Below are positions 16,326-24,283 of a stretch of DNA of 64,000 nucleotides, piece by piece. Below the pieces are notes generated by a model. The model did no database searches. It was not told the DNA's origin and saw only the letters and a list, made by a program, of their open reading frames with translations. Every line of letters starts with the position of its first letter. The first letter of the stretch is position 1. Made by a program: the position numbers and the translations under genes. The stretch is from Halorubrum alkaliphilum (GTDB lineage Archaea > Halobacteriota > Halobacteria > Halobacteriales > Haloferacaceae). Location: assembly GCF_017873815.1 (NCBI RefSeq), contig NZ_JAGGKQ010000003.1:1-64000 (forward strand), given 5' to 3'.

Positions 16326-18287
16326 TCACTCCTCACCTCGGACCGTCGACTCAATCTCCCCGACGACCTCGGGGTTTCGGAGGGCACTGACGTCGCCGAA
16401 CTCCTCGCCGCGGGCGATGTCCTCCAGCAGACGGCGCATGATCTTCCCGGAGCGCGTCTTCGGGAGGTCGGGCGTGAACACGACCCGATCGGGACGGGCG
16501 ACCTCCCCGACCGCGTCGGCGACGTGGCTTTCGACCGACTCGCGGAGCGTCGAGTCGGGGTTGACGTTGCCCTGCGTCGTCACGTATGCGACGACACCGC
16601 CAGAGTCGTCGCCGACGACCGCAGCCTCGGTGACTCCGTCGACGGCGACGATGGCCGACTCCAACTCCGCGGTGTTGAACCGGTGGGCACGAACGTTGAT
16701 CACGTCGTCGACGCGGCCGAGGATCGTGACGTAGCCGTCCTCGTCGACGGTCGCGCCGTCGCCGGTGCGGTACCGCCACCCTTCGTCGGTCTCGACCCAG
16801 TACTCGCGCCGGTAGCGCTCCGCGCCCTCGCGAAGTCCACGAAGCATCCCCGGCCACGGCCGGTCTATCGTGAGGTAGCCGGTCTCGCCCGGATCGACCG
16901 GGTCACCGTCGCGGTCGACGACCTGCGCCTCGATACCCGGAAGCGGCGGGCCGACCTTTCCGGGTTTCATCGGCGTCACGCCGGGCAGCGTCGCCACAGC
17001 TATCGCGCCCGTCTCCGTTTGCCACCACGTGTCGACGACCGGCGCGGTCCCGCCGCCGACGTGCTCGCGGTACCAGTGCCACGCCTTCGGCGTGATCGAC
17101 TCCCCGACCGTCCCGAGCAGTCGGATCGAGGAGAGGTCGTGGGCGTCGGGGTACTCAGCGCCCCACTTCATGAACGAGCGGATCGCGGTCGGGGACGTGT
17201 AGAAGACGCTGACGGCGTTGCGCTCGATCAGGTCCCACACGCGCTCGCGGTCGGGATAGTCGGGCGAGCCCTCGTAGATCAGGGAGGTCGTTCCCAGCGC
17301 GAGTGGGCCGTACACCCCGTAGGAGTGACCGGTGATCCAGCCGATGTCGGCGGCACACCAGTAGGTGTCGTCCGGCCGGACGTCGAGCACGTTCTTGGTC
17401 GTCCACGCGACGTGTGAGAGGTAGCCGCCCGTAGCGTGTTCGACGCCTTTCGGTCGCCCGGTCGTCCCCGAGGTGTACATCACGAACAGCAGGTCGGTGG
17501 CGTCGCGCGCGACGGGCTCGACGGTCTCGCCGTCGTGGGGCGCGAGCAGCGCTTCGTAGTCGTGTTCGTCCTCGCCGAGCGCGATCTCAAGTGCGTCGCC
17601 GAGGCGGTCCACGACGACGGTCGCCGCCAACTCGCCGTCGATCCGGAGGGCCGCGTTGTCGGCACGCGACTTCTGGTTGAACGCGTCCTCGCGGCGGTAG
17701 TAGCCGTCACAGGTGACGAGGTACTCGGAGTCGGCGGCGTCGATCCGGGTCGCGAGTGCCTCCGCCGACAGCCCCGCGAAGACGACGTTGTGGGGCGCGC
17801 CGATGCGAGCACACGCGAGCATCGTCACCGGAAGTTCCGGGATCATCGGGAGATACAGGGTGACGACGTCGTCCTCCTCGACGCCGAGTTCGCGGAGGCC
17901 CGCCGCGGCCGCGTTCACCTCCCGATGGAGGTCCGCGTAAGTGTACGAGCGACGCTCGCCGCGCTTGCCGAACCACCGGATCGCGAGCTGGTTCCGGCGC
18001 TCGTCGAGGTGGCGGTCGACGCAGTTGACGGACGCGTTGAGCCGGCCGTCCGGGAACCACTCATAAAAGGGGGGGTTCGAGTCGTCGAGCACGGTGTCGG
18101 GCTCGCGCGCCCAGTCGAGGAGGTCGGCGGCGCGGCCCCACGCGTCGGGCCAGTCGCGCTCGAACGCCTCGTACACGTCGGGATCGACGACGGCGGCCGA
18201 CTCGCGGAACGACTCCGGCGGATCGGTGGCGTTCCCATCGCTCGAAACCGCCACTGCGTGCCGGCCGTCAGTCCCGGCCTCGTCCAT
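16326..18287 (-). CDS. acsA: acetyl-CoA synthetase, AMP-forming (copy 2)
   Basis: A 653-residue paralogue of the enzyme at 12268-14259 with the same ordered motifs: YTSGTTGRPKGV, WWQTETGA, DVINVRAHRFNT and TRSGKIMRRLL. The hinge SGHRLG of copy 1 has become RAHRFN, and several acyl-pocket neighbours differ, so the acyl preference (acetate, propionate or another short acid) may differ. Full length, no truncation. A good TATA box (AAAGTATAC) lies 26-34 bases before the ATG, giving a nearly leaderless transcript of its own. The Bat-type regulator gene follows 129 bases downstream. Confidence 0.95.
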   Translation of the reverse strand: MDEAGTDGRHAVAVSSDGNATDPPESFRESAAVVDPDVYEAFERDWPDAWGRAADLLDWAREPDTVLDDSNPPFYEWFPDGRLNASVNCVDRHLDERRNQLAIRWFGKRGERRSYTYADLHREVNAAAAGLRELGVEEDDVVTLYLPMIPELPVTMLACARIGAPHNVVFAGLSAEALATRIDAADSEYLVTCDGYYRREDAFNQKSRADNAALRIDGELAATVVVDRLGDALEIALGEDEHDYEALLAPHDGETVEPVARDATDLLFVMYTSGTTGRPKGVEHATGGYLSHVAWTTKNVLDVRPDDTYWCAADIGWITGHSYGVYGPLALGTTSLIYEGSPDYPDRERVWDLIERNAVSVFYTSPTAIRSFMKWGAEYPDAHDLSSIRLLGTVGESITPKAWHWYREHVGGGTAPVVDTWWQTETGAIAVATLPGVTPMKPGKVGPPLPGIEAQVVDRDGDPVDPGETGYLTIDRPWPGMLRGLREGAERYRREYWVETDEGWRYRTGDGATVDEDGYVTILGRVDDVINVRAHRFNTAELESAIVAVDGVTEAAVVGDDSGGVVAYVTTQGNVNPDSTLRESVESHVADAVGEVARPDRVVFTPDLPKTRSGKIMRRLLEDIARGEEFGDVSALRNPEVVGEIESTVRGEE

Positions 18288-18640
18288 GGGTCATACTCCC
18301 GACCGCAGGACCGTATACTTTGTCCGGGACCGCGTCGCGGATGCCGACGACACGGTCACCGACGGGAGAGCCCGATCGGAGACCACGGCGTCGGTGATCG
18401 TGTCGGTGTCGGGGCGATCGAACCGGCTTCGGTGAGGACCCGTTTTTAAGATCGTAGTGGCCCGGCACGATCGAACGATCGAGATCGGTTCATGATCGGT
18501 GACCGGAGTAGACGGCGTGTAGAGTCGGAGTGTTCATTTATTTAAATAGTGAATTACAAAGTCGGTCCGACACCGCCACCGGAAGACCGGGCTCCGACCT
18601 GATTTAAATAGTCCGTCGAGTCGGCTCAAAGCTCGATCGA
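18288..18640. other. upstream region of acsA copy 2
   Basis: No gene seen. The gap holds the acs promoter near 18313 and two copies of ATTTAAATAG on the plus strand, at about 18541-18550 and 18602-18611. The latter are AT-rich, nearly palindromic and 60 bases apart; they could be promoter or operator elements read from either strand, but are far from either start codon. Confidence 0.5.
18313..18321 (-). promoter_or_regulatory. TATA box of acsA copy 2
   Basis: AAAGTATAC on the minus strand, 26-34 bases before the ATG at 18287; spacing is right for a leaderless haloarchaeal mRNA. Confidence 0.6.
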
Positions 18641-19126
18641 TCAATCATTATCGAAGTCGAGATCCTCGCCGATATCGAGTTCATCCTCAGTGACTTCGAT
18701 CGACCGATCCAGCAGGATCGACTCGCTCGGCTGGTGGATCACGCGGATCCGAACGTCCTCGCCTTCGGAGATCTCACCATTGTTTTCAGTGAACTCACCA
18801 GTCTCCGATTCACCGACCGAGAACCTGTTCTCAAACACGTCGTTGGCCTCCGCTCGCTGCTCGTCAGGGCCGGTGACCACGACTCGCAGCGACTCCGACG
18901 AGATCGAGTCGCCGCCGTTGTGCTCGATGGTCAGATCAGGTTCGTCCTGATCGAGATCAACACTCAACTGTGCGGTCGGCTGGTTGTCACCGAGCGAGTC
19001 GCCGAGCCCGAGCACAAAGGTCCCGATGACCGCCGCCAGGATCACAGTGATGGCGACCATAAGGATGACTCCGATAACGGGGCTTACTGCGCGGTCGTCG
19101 TCGTCGAACTGGATGTCCGGTAACAT
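18641..19126 (-). CDS. type IV pilin-like protein (Pilin_N domain)
   Basis: A 161-residue protein with the archaeal class III signal: a short acidic leader ending DDDDR, then [23 protein letters not shown], the hydrophobic helix that forms the filament core. The prepilin peptidase PibD would cut after the Arg. The rest is an acidic beta-rich head ([20 protein letters not shown]) as in haloarchaeal PilA and DUF1628 proteins. Haloarchaea carry many such orphan pilins used in adhesion or surface structures; no pilus assembly ATPase is adjacent. AT content around this gene is higher than in its neighbours. Confidence 0.9.
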   Translation of the reverse strand: MLPDIQFDDDDRAVSPVIGVILMVAITVILAAVIGTFVLGLGDSLGDNQPTAQLSVDLDQDEPDLTIEHNGGDSISSESLRVVVTGPDEQRAEANDVFENRFSVGESETGEFTENNGEISEGEDVRIRVIHQPSESILLDRSIEVTEDELDIGEDLDFDND

Positions 19127-19305
19127 ATTTGGATCCAGCTATCACCCGAACGGCCTGCTTACGGCCGTCTACGGTGCCGTTCGGAACGCTGGCTACCTCG
19201 TGGTTGCGTCTTCATATATAAGTGCTTGTTCCATCGTACACGTTTCGAGAGAGAGTGAAACTAGCACGCGGGTCGGGCCGTGAACACCCTTCGAGCATCG
19301 CCAGC

Positions 19306-19314
19306 GTATTTACG
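19306..19314 (+). promoter_or_regulatory. TATA-like element of the stress-protein gene
   Basis: GTATTTACG lies 23-31 bases before the ATG at 19337. Confidence 0.5.
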
Positions 19315-19336
19315 TTCCCAACGCGTCGGTGGGGAC

Positions 19337-19768
19337 ATGACCTTGGTCGTGGTGCCGGTCCGGTACCCGCTGACGGCACACTCCGAGAAGACGCTCCGGG
19401 AGGGGGTCCGCGTCGCCGAGGAGCGCGACGCCGATCTCACCGTCTTCCACGTCGACCTCTATCAGAACTCCGGCGGCGTCTCCCGCAGCGACCTGAAACG
19501 CGCGGTCGAGCGCCGAACCGGGCCCCTCGACCGCGCCCGCTACGTCGTCCGTCGGGGGTTCCTCGTCGAGGAGACCATTCTGGAGGAGATCGTCGCGGAG
19601 GACGCCGACGTGGTCGTCATCGGCTCGAAACAAGCCGGTCGCTGGCGACGGATGGTCCAGAAGCTCCTCTCGGACCCCGACATCGACACCTTCCTGCGCG
19701 ACCAACTCGACTGTACGGTGATCACCGTCGACGGCGAGGGCAACACCGTCGGCGGCGGCGATATTTAA
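19337..19768 (+). CDS. UspA-like stress protein, diverged
   Basis: About 143 residues with the Usp fold: VVVPVRYPLTAHSEKTLREGVRVAEER at the start and VVVIGSKQAGRWRRMVQKLLSDPDI near the end, where the usual ATP-binding glycine loop G-x2-G-x9-G is degraded (S-K-Q-A-G-R-W). It is therefore probably a non-ATP-binding Usp relative. The ATG at 19337 is chosen because a TATA-like element lies just before it; the GTG at 19280 would extend over the promoter. It is convergent with the DJ-1/PfpI gene. Confidence 0.8.
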   Translation: MTLVVVPVRYPLTAHSEKTLREGVRVAEERDADLTVFHVDLYQNSGGVSRSDLKRAVERRTGPLDRARYVVRRGFLVEETILEEIVAEDADVVVIGSKQAGRWRRMVQKLLSDPDIDTFLRDQLDCTVITVDGEGNTVGGGDI

Positions 19769-19788
19769 GGAGCCGAGCGATCCGGAGA

Positions 19789-20454
19789 CTACCCGTCCGA
19801 CATCCCGCGGGCGACCTCGTAGCGACGGTCGTACTCGATGACGGTCGCGACGCGGTCGGCGACCGCCGCGCCGAACTCCTGCTCCACGATATATAAGGCG
19901 AGATCCAGTCCGGACGTGACTCCGCCAGCGGTGAGGAGGTCGCCGTCGTCGACGACCCGGGCGTCAACGACCCTTGCGCCGGAGTCACGGAGTTCGTCGA
20001 GCGCGCTGGCGTGTGTGACCGCTCGCCGGCCGTCGGTGACGCCCGCCGCCGCGAGCAGCATCGATCCGGTACAGACGCTCGCGATCCGGACGCCCGCGGC
20101 GTGGTACTCGGCGAGCGCGTCCGGAATGGCTCCCCGTTCGGCCTCCGCCCACGCGCTGGCGGTCTCGTCGCGCCCGGTCCACCCCCCGCCGGGAACGACG
20201 AGGAGGTCCGGGGCATCCCCGGCGTCCGGCTCCGGGAGCACGGCGTCGACCCCGACGCGCGTCCCGTGGCTCGCGGTCACGCGGTCGCGGTCCGCAAGCG
20301 TCACGTAGCGGAGCCGACGCGCGGGCTCCGCGTCGGTCTCAACGGAGCCAGCCGACTCCTCCGCAGCGAACTCCAGCGCGTATTCGAACACCTCGTACGG
20401 GCCGATCGCGTCGAGTTCGTCGAAGCCGTCGTACAACAGGACGTCGACGTTCAT
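19789..20454 (-). CDS. DJ-1/PfpI family protein
   Basis: A 221-residue class I glutamine amidotransferase-like fold. The N-terminal VLLYDGFDELDAIGPYEVFEYA contains the conserved Glu, and IASVCTGSMLLAAAGV is the nucleophile elbow with the Cys near residue 111, followed by RAVTHASALDELRDSG. Relatives include isonitrile hydratases and AraC-linked DJ-1 domains; there is no attached DNA-binding domain here. The substrate is not predictable. It lies 31 bases after the photolyase gene on the same strand and may be co-transcribed with it. Confidence 0.88.
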   Translation of the reverse strand: MNVDVLLYDGFDELDAIGPYEVFEYALEFAAEESAGSVETDAEPARRLRYVTLADRDRVTASHGTRVGVDAVLPEPDAGDAPDLLVVPGGGWTGRDETASAWAEAERGAIPDALAEYHAAGVRIASVCTGSMLLAAAGVTDGRRAVTHASALDELRDSGARVVDARVVDDGDLLTAGGVTSGLDLALYIVEQEFGAAVADRVATVIEYDRRYEVARGMSDG

Positions 20455-20485
20455 ACCGCGGGAACGCGGGGGACGAACATGGAGC

Positions 20486-22030
20486 TTACTCTTCCGGGTC
20501 CTCGCCGCGTGCTCGCTTGTACATCGCCAGCGCGTCCTCGCGACGCTCCGAGTGGTCGACGATCGGCGCGGGGTACTCCGGGGCGGCGTTTGCGCGCTGA
20601 GTCGGCGACAGCTCGTGCCACTCGTGGATCAGGTCCGCGTCCACCTCGCGAAGCTCCGGGACGTACCGCTTGATGTACTCCGCATCTGGGTCGTAGCGTT
20701 CCCCCTGTGTCATCGGGTTGAAGATGCGGAAGTACGGCTGGGCGTCCGTCCCGGTCGAGGCGGCCCACTGCCAGCCGCCGTTGTCGTTGGCGGTGTCGTG
20801 GTCCGCGAGTCGCTCGCGGAAGTGCTCGTAGCCGTGTCGCCAGTCGGCGAGCAGGTCCTTCGTCAGGAAGGAGGCGACGATCATCCGCACGCGGTTGTGC
20901 ATGAACGCCTCCTCGCGAAGCTGGCGCATCCCGGCGTCGACGATCGGGTAGCCCGTCTCGCCGCGTTTCCACGCCCCGATCTCCTCGGGGTCATCACGCC
21001 AGTCGATCCCCTCCTCGTACTCCTTGTAGTTGTCCGTGACGACCGAGGGGTTGTGGTACAACACCTGCGTGTAGAACTCGCGCCACGCGAGCTGCTGTTG
21101 GAACGCCTCGACGTGGTCCGTGGCGTCCCCGTGGTCCGTGGCGTCCCCGTGGTCCGTGGCGTCCCCGTCGTCCGTGTCGTCCCCGTCGTCTCCGGTGTTC
21201 GCCTCGGAGCGGTCCTCGGCGTCGGCCAGCGCCGTCTCGGTCGCCTCGTACGCCTCTCGGATCCCAATCTCGCCGTACTTCATGAACGTCGAAATCCGCG
21301 ACGTTCCCTTCCGTGCGGGGTAGTCGCGCTCGTCGTCGTAGGTGAAGACGCCGGACGAGAGGAACGCGTCGAGCCGCTCGCGGGCGGCCGCCGTCCCCGC
21401 CGGGCCCACGTCCGCGTCCGGCTCGGAGAATCCGAGGTCGGCCGGCGTCGGGAGGTCCCCGACGGCGACATCGAGGTCGACGCCGTCGAGTCCGGACTTC
21501 TCGGCGGTCCGAATCCCGTCGGCATCGACGAGGTCCGCCTCGGTCGGAGTCGGTGCCGGCGGGTCCGTGTCCCGGTCGGTCCACTTCCTCCAGTAGTAGG
21601 TGTATACGGAGTAGGGGTCGCCGGCGTTCGTCCGTATCGAATCGGGCGTGTGTAACACGGCGTCGTGGTGTGCTTCGCGTCGGACGGCGGCGTCGTGAAG
21701 GGCCTGTCGAACGCCGGCGTCGCGCTCACGGGCGAGCCCGGAGTAATCGCGGTTCCAGACGACTCGTTCGGCGTCGAGCTCGTCGGCCAACTCCGGGAGC
21801 ACCGCCGCCGGGTCGCCGTGAGCCACGAGGAGGTCGCTTCCGCGGTCGCGGTAGGCGCCCCGTAGCGCCGCCAGTCCGTCGAGCAGTCGACGCACGCGGA
21901 CGTCGCTCGCGTGGTCGAGCACGTCCGGGTCGAACACGAACACCGGCGCGACCGCGTCGCGGTCGGCGGCCGCTGCGAGTCCGACGTTGTCGTCGATCCG
22001 GAGGTCCCGTCGGTGCCAGAACAGCTCCAT
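20486..22030 (-). CDS. phr: deoxyribodipyrimidine photolyase
   Basis: A 514-residue cryptochrome/photolyase-family protein. It starts MELFWHRRDLRIDDNVGL (antenna-cofactor domain) and contains RKGTSRISTFMKYGEIGIRE, QQLAWREFYTQVLYHNP, DAGMRQLREEAFMHNRVRMIVASFLTKDLL and GGWQWAASTGTDAQPYFRIFNP, which together form the FAD pocket and the lesion-binding surface of class I CPD photolyases. It repairs UV-induced cyclobutane dimers with blue light. An acidic insertion of about 35 residues before the QQLAWREF helix carries tandem GDATDH repeats (21113-21184). The insertion sits in a loop and the FAD motifs are intact, so the enzyme should be functional. Confidence 0.95.
   Translation of the reverse strand: MELFWHRRDLRIDDNVGLAAAADRDAVAPVFVFDPDVLDHASDVRVRRLLDGLAALRGAYRDRGSDLLVAHGDPAAVLPELADELDAERVVWNRDYSGLARERDAGVRQALHDAAVRREAHHDAVLHTPDSIRTNAGDPYSVYTYYWRKWTDRDTDPPAPTPTEADLVDADGIRTAEKSGLDGVDLDVAVGDLPTPADLGFSEPDADVGPAGTAAARERLDAFLSSGVFTYDDERDYPARKGTSRISTFMKYGEIGIREAYEATETALADAEDRSEANTGDDGDDTDDGDATDHGDATDHGDATDHVEAFQQQLAWREFYTQVLYHNPSVVTDNYKEYEEGIDWRDDPEEIGAWKRGETGYPIVDAGMRQLREEAFMHNRVRMIVASFLTKDLLADWRHGYEHFRERLADHDTANDNGGWQWAASTGTDAQPYFRIFNPMTQGERYDPDAEYIKRYVPELREVDADLIHEWHELSPTQRANAAPEYPAPIVDHSERREDALAMYKRARGEDPEE
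21113..21184 (-). repeat. 18-bp tandem repeat inside photolyase
   Basis: GTGGTCCGTGGCGTCCCC is repeated perfectly at 21113, 21131 and 21149, followed by a degenerate fourth copy to 21184. On the coding strand it specifies repeated Gly-Asp-Ala-Thr-Asp-His units. Unit length is a multiple of three, so the frame is kept whatever the copy number. Confidence 0.9.
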
Positions 22031-22144
22031 GCGATCGGGTGGGGCGGGAGAACCGTGAAAGCACCGCTATCATCGACGGAGCGATCCGGCGCTATCGTTG
22101 ACGACCCGATCCGACACGGGAGAGGTCGATGGGCCCGGGACGGG

Positions 22145-22837
22145 TCACAGTCGCCGACCCCGCGTGTATCGGACGTGTGCGACCGACGAAACGAGGAGCA
22201 CGAGCGTCAACGCGGCCATCAGTATCACTGGGCCGATCGAGGCGAACGGCGGCGTCCCCGTGGCGAACGCGAGCGTCACCGCGGCGAACAGTCCCGTCAG
22301 CCCGAGGTAGAACTCCGACCACGTGAACTCGTTCTCGCCGACGACCTCCAGATAGGCGTCGAACCCCTCGGCTTTCGGTCCGAGCGTCACCATCCCGCTG
22401 TTCCGGTCGTACTCTATCACGCCGCTGCGTTCCATCCGCGGGAGATGTGACTGATACAACGAGGTGTAGAGCCGTTTTCGTTGGGTGTAGTTCACCTCGA
22501 CTGGTTCGAGGTCGTTCTCCTCGGCGGCGATGGCCGTCGCCAGCTCGCGGAGCTTGATCTCGCCGCCGTTCTCCGAGAGGAACTCGAGGACGTGTCGCCG
22601 TCGACCGTTGCTCAACAGCGCGAACAACTCGTCGGTCGATATCGAGTCGTTCCCCCTCCCGCTCTCGTCAGGTGCCCGTTCGGATCCGGTTTCGTCCGCC
22701 GCAGGATCCGGTTCCAGCGACGGTCCTGATCTCGGCGAGGACCCCGACTCCGACGAAAGTTCCGACTCGCCCGTCTCGTCGACCGTATCGTCGTTCGCTG
22801 CCTCATTCCGTTGGTCGGTCGTCCGCGTGTGATTCAT
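22145..22837 (-). CDS. winged-helix regulator with C-terminal membrane helices (DUF7344-like)
   Basis: About 230 residues. The N-terminal 70 residues are Ser/Glu/Asp-rich. A winged-helix domain follows: DELFALLSNGRRRHVLEFLSENG, KLRELATAIAAEE, QRKRLYTSLYQSHLPRMERSGVIEYDRNSGMVTLG, the pattern of the haloarchaeal DUF7344 family. Two membrane helices close the protein (FYLGLTGLFAAVTLAFATG and IGPVILMAALTLVLLVSSVAH). It is probably a membrane-anchored transcription factor; targets are unknown. The ATG at 22837 is used; the upstream GTG at 22900 adds a basic stretch with no family support. Confidence 0.8.
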   Translation of the reverse strand: MNHTRTTDQRNEAANDDTVDETGESELSSESGSSPRSGPSLEPDPAADETGSERAPDESGRGNDSISTDELFALLSNGRRRHVLEFLSENGGEIKLRELATAIAAEENDLEPVEVNYTQRKRLYTSLYQSHLPRMERSGVIEYDRNSGMVTLGPKAEGFDAYLEVVGENEFTWSEFYLGLTGLFAAVTLAFATGTPPFASIGPVILMAALTLVLLVSSVAHVRYTRGRRL

Positions 22838-23295
22838 TCGTGGTTTCCCGTAGTCACGTGTTCTCCGGATCGGTTTCGCTCCCGTTCCGCCCGATACCAC
22901 CGCTCTCGTCTCCCGGACCGTGTTTCGACCACGTTTTGGTATGCCGTCACCACTGACGATACTGCGTCCGTGGGTCTGCGTTCAGTTCGTTTCACCCACC
23001 GGATAACTTCGCGCTTCGGTATCGTTACGCAATCGAACACCACGCCACGTATTAAAAATTCCTATATATCAATAAGCAGTAATATATGCGGGAAAATCAC
23101 GACTTTGATGGCTGAATCCGTATTTCAGTCAGTTTTCTCGGTTCTCAGTAAGCGGGACTATCATAAAACGAATATACTGAGTTCGATGTCGTTCGATCCG
23201 TCGCGTCGGTCGAGGGCGGTACGGCCGGGCTCGGACCGGGATGACTCGCCGGTATGGCTGTCATACCTATATCCGATCGAACCCTCCATCCGTCC
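22838..23295. other. AT-rich divergent intergenic region
   Basis: This 458-base gap separates two divergent genes. Roughly 23045-23190 is strikingly AT-rich for this genome, with TATATATCAATAAG near 23064, ATATATG near 23082, a short CTGAA...TTCAG inverted repeat near 23113-23129 and AATATACTG near 23171. I see no plausible protein or structured RNA gene. It probably contains the promoters of both neighbours, but it is longer and more AT-rich than other promoters here. Confidence 0.5.
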
Positions 23296-24246
23296 ATGGA
23301 TACGTCATCACGGCTCTCGCTCTGGCTTCGGAACCCACGATACACCGGCGAGAACCGGTGTGTTCCGTGTACGCTCGTCAACTTGCTCATCGCCGTCGTT
23401 CTCGCGGTCGGCGTCGCGATCGTGTCGACCGCGTGGGCGCTCGTCGTGCTCGTTGCCGCCGTCGCGACCATCGCCGTCCGCGGGTACCTCGTTCCCGGCA
23501 CACCCGCTCTGACGAAGCGATACCTTCCCGACCGCGTGTTGGTGCTCTTCGATAAGGCTCCCGAACGGGCGACCGTCGGTTTCGACGGAACCGACGTGGA
23601 GGCGACGGCCGAGCGGAACGCCGTCCCTCAAGAGGGGCCGGACGCTCCGGAGTCGACGGAACCGGTCTTCGACGCCGCACGAGTCCTCGTCGACGGCGGC
23701 GTTCTGGTTGACGACCCCGTCGCGGACGACCTCGTCGTCGATGCGTCGTTCCGTGAGGCGTGGGAACGTCGCTCCCGCGAGCTCGCGGACCGCGGCAGCA
23801 ACACGGGCCAGTACGTCGACACGGACCGCGACAGCAACGCGGACCGCCGCGCGCTCGCGCGGTTCCTCGATATCGACCCGGACTCGGTCTCGCTCGTCGA
23901 CCGCGGCTACGCGTACGTGGCGTCGATCGACGGCGAGCCCGCGGGTCGATGGGAGTCCCGCCCGGCGTTCGTCGCCGATCTCGCCGCCTCCGACGTTCTC
24001 ACGGAACGCTGGGCGGACTGGACGACGCTGCCGACGGCACACCGGAGCGAGCTGCTCGGGAGCCTCCGGCTGTTCGTGGAGACGTGCCCGACGTGCGACG
24101 GGACGGTGACGCTCGATTCGACCGTCGTCGAGTCGTGTTGCCGGCAGTACGACGTGCTCGCCGCCACGTGTGGAGACTGCGGCACTCGGCTGTTCGAGGC
24201 CGACGTCGATCCGGAAGCGCTCGAACGGATCGCGAACCCCTCGTGA
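23296..24246 (+). CDS. membrane protein with C-terminal zinc ribbon, unknown
   Basis: About 316 residues. I do not recognise the family. An N-terminal NPRYTGENRCVPCTLVNLL segment with a CxxC pair precedes two closely spaced membrane helices (residues about 34-70). A long acidic cytoplasmic region follows, and near the end CPTCDGTVTL...CC...CGDCGTRLFE supplies two CxxC knuckles of a zinc ribbon. I use ATG at 23296 because the product then begins MDTSSRLSLWLRNPRYTGE, close to the conserved-looking segment; ATG at 23254 is possible. A sensory or regulatory role is only a guess. Confidence 0.7.
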   Translation: MDTSSRLSLWLRNPRYTGENRCVPCTLVNLLIAVVLAVGVAIVSTAWALVVLVAAVATIAVRGYLVPGTPALTKRYLPDRVLVLFDKAPERATVGFDGTDVEATAERNAVPQEGPDAPESTEPVFDAARVLVDGGVLVDDPVADDLVVDASFREAWERRSRELADRGSNTGQYVDTDRDSNADRRALARFLDIDPDSVSLVDRGYAYVASIDGEPAGRWESRPAFVADLAASDVLTERWADWTTLPTAHRSELLGSLRLFVETCPTCDGTVTLDSTVVESCCRQYDVLAATCGDCGTRLFEADVDPEALERIANPS

Positions 24247-24283
24247 GCGACTCCGGACGTACCGCCCCGGTTCGTGTTTCCGT

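Noticed and set aside
21113-21184. CRISPR-like repeat in photolyase
   Set aside because: It is a simple 18-base direct tandem repeat with no spacers and lies inside a coding gene.
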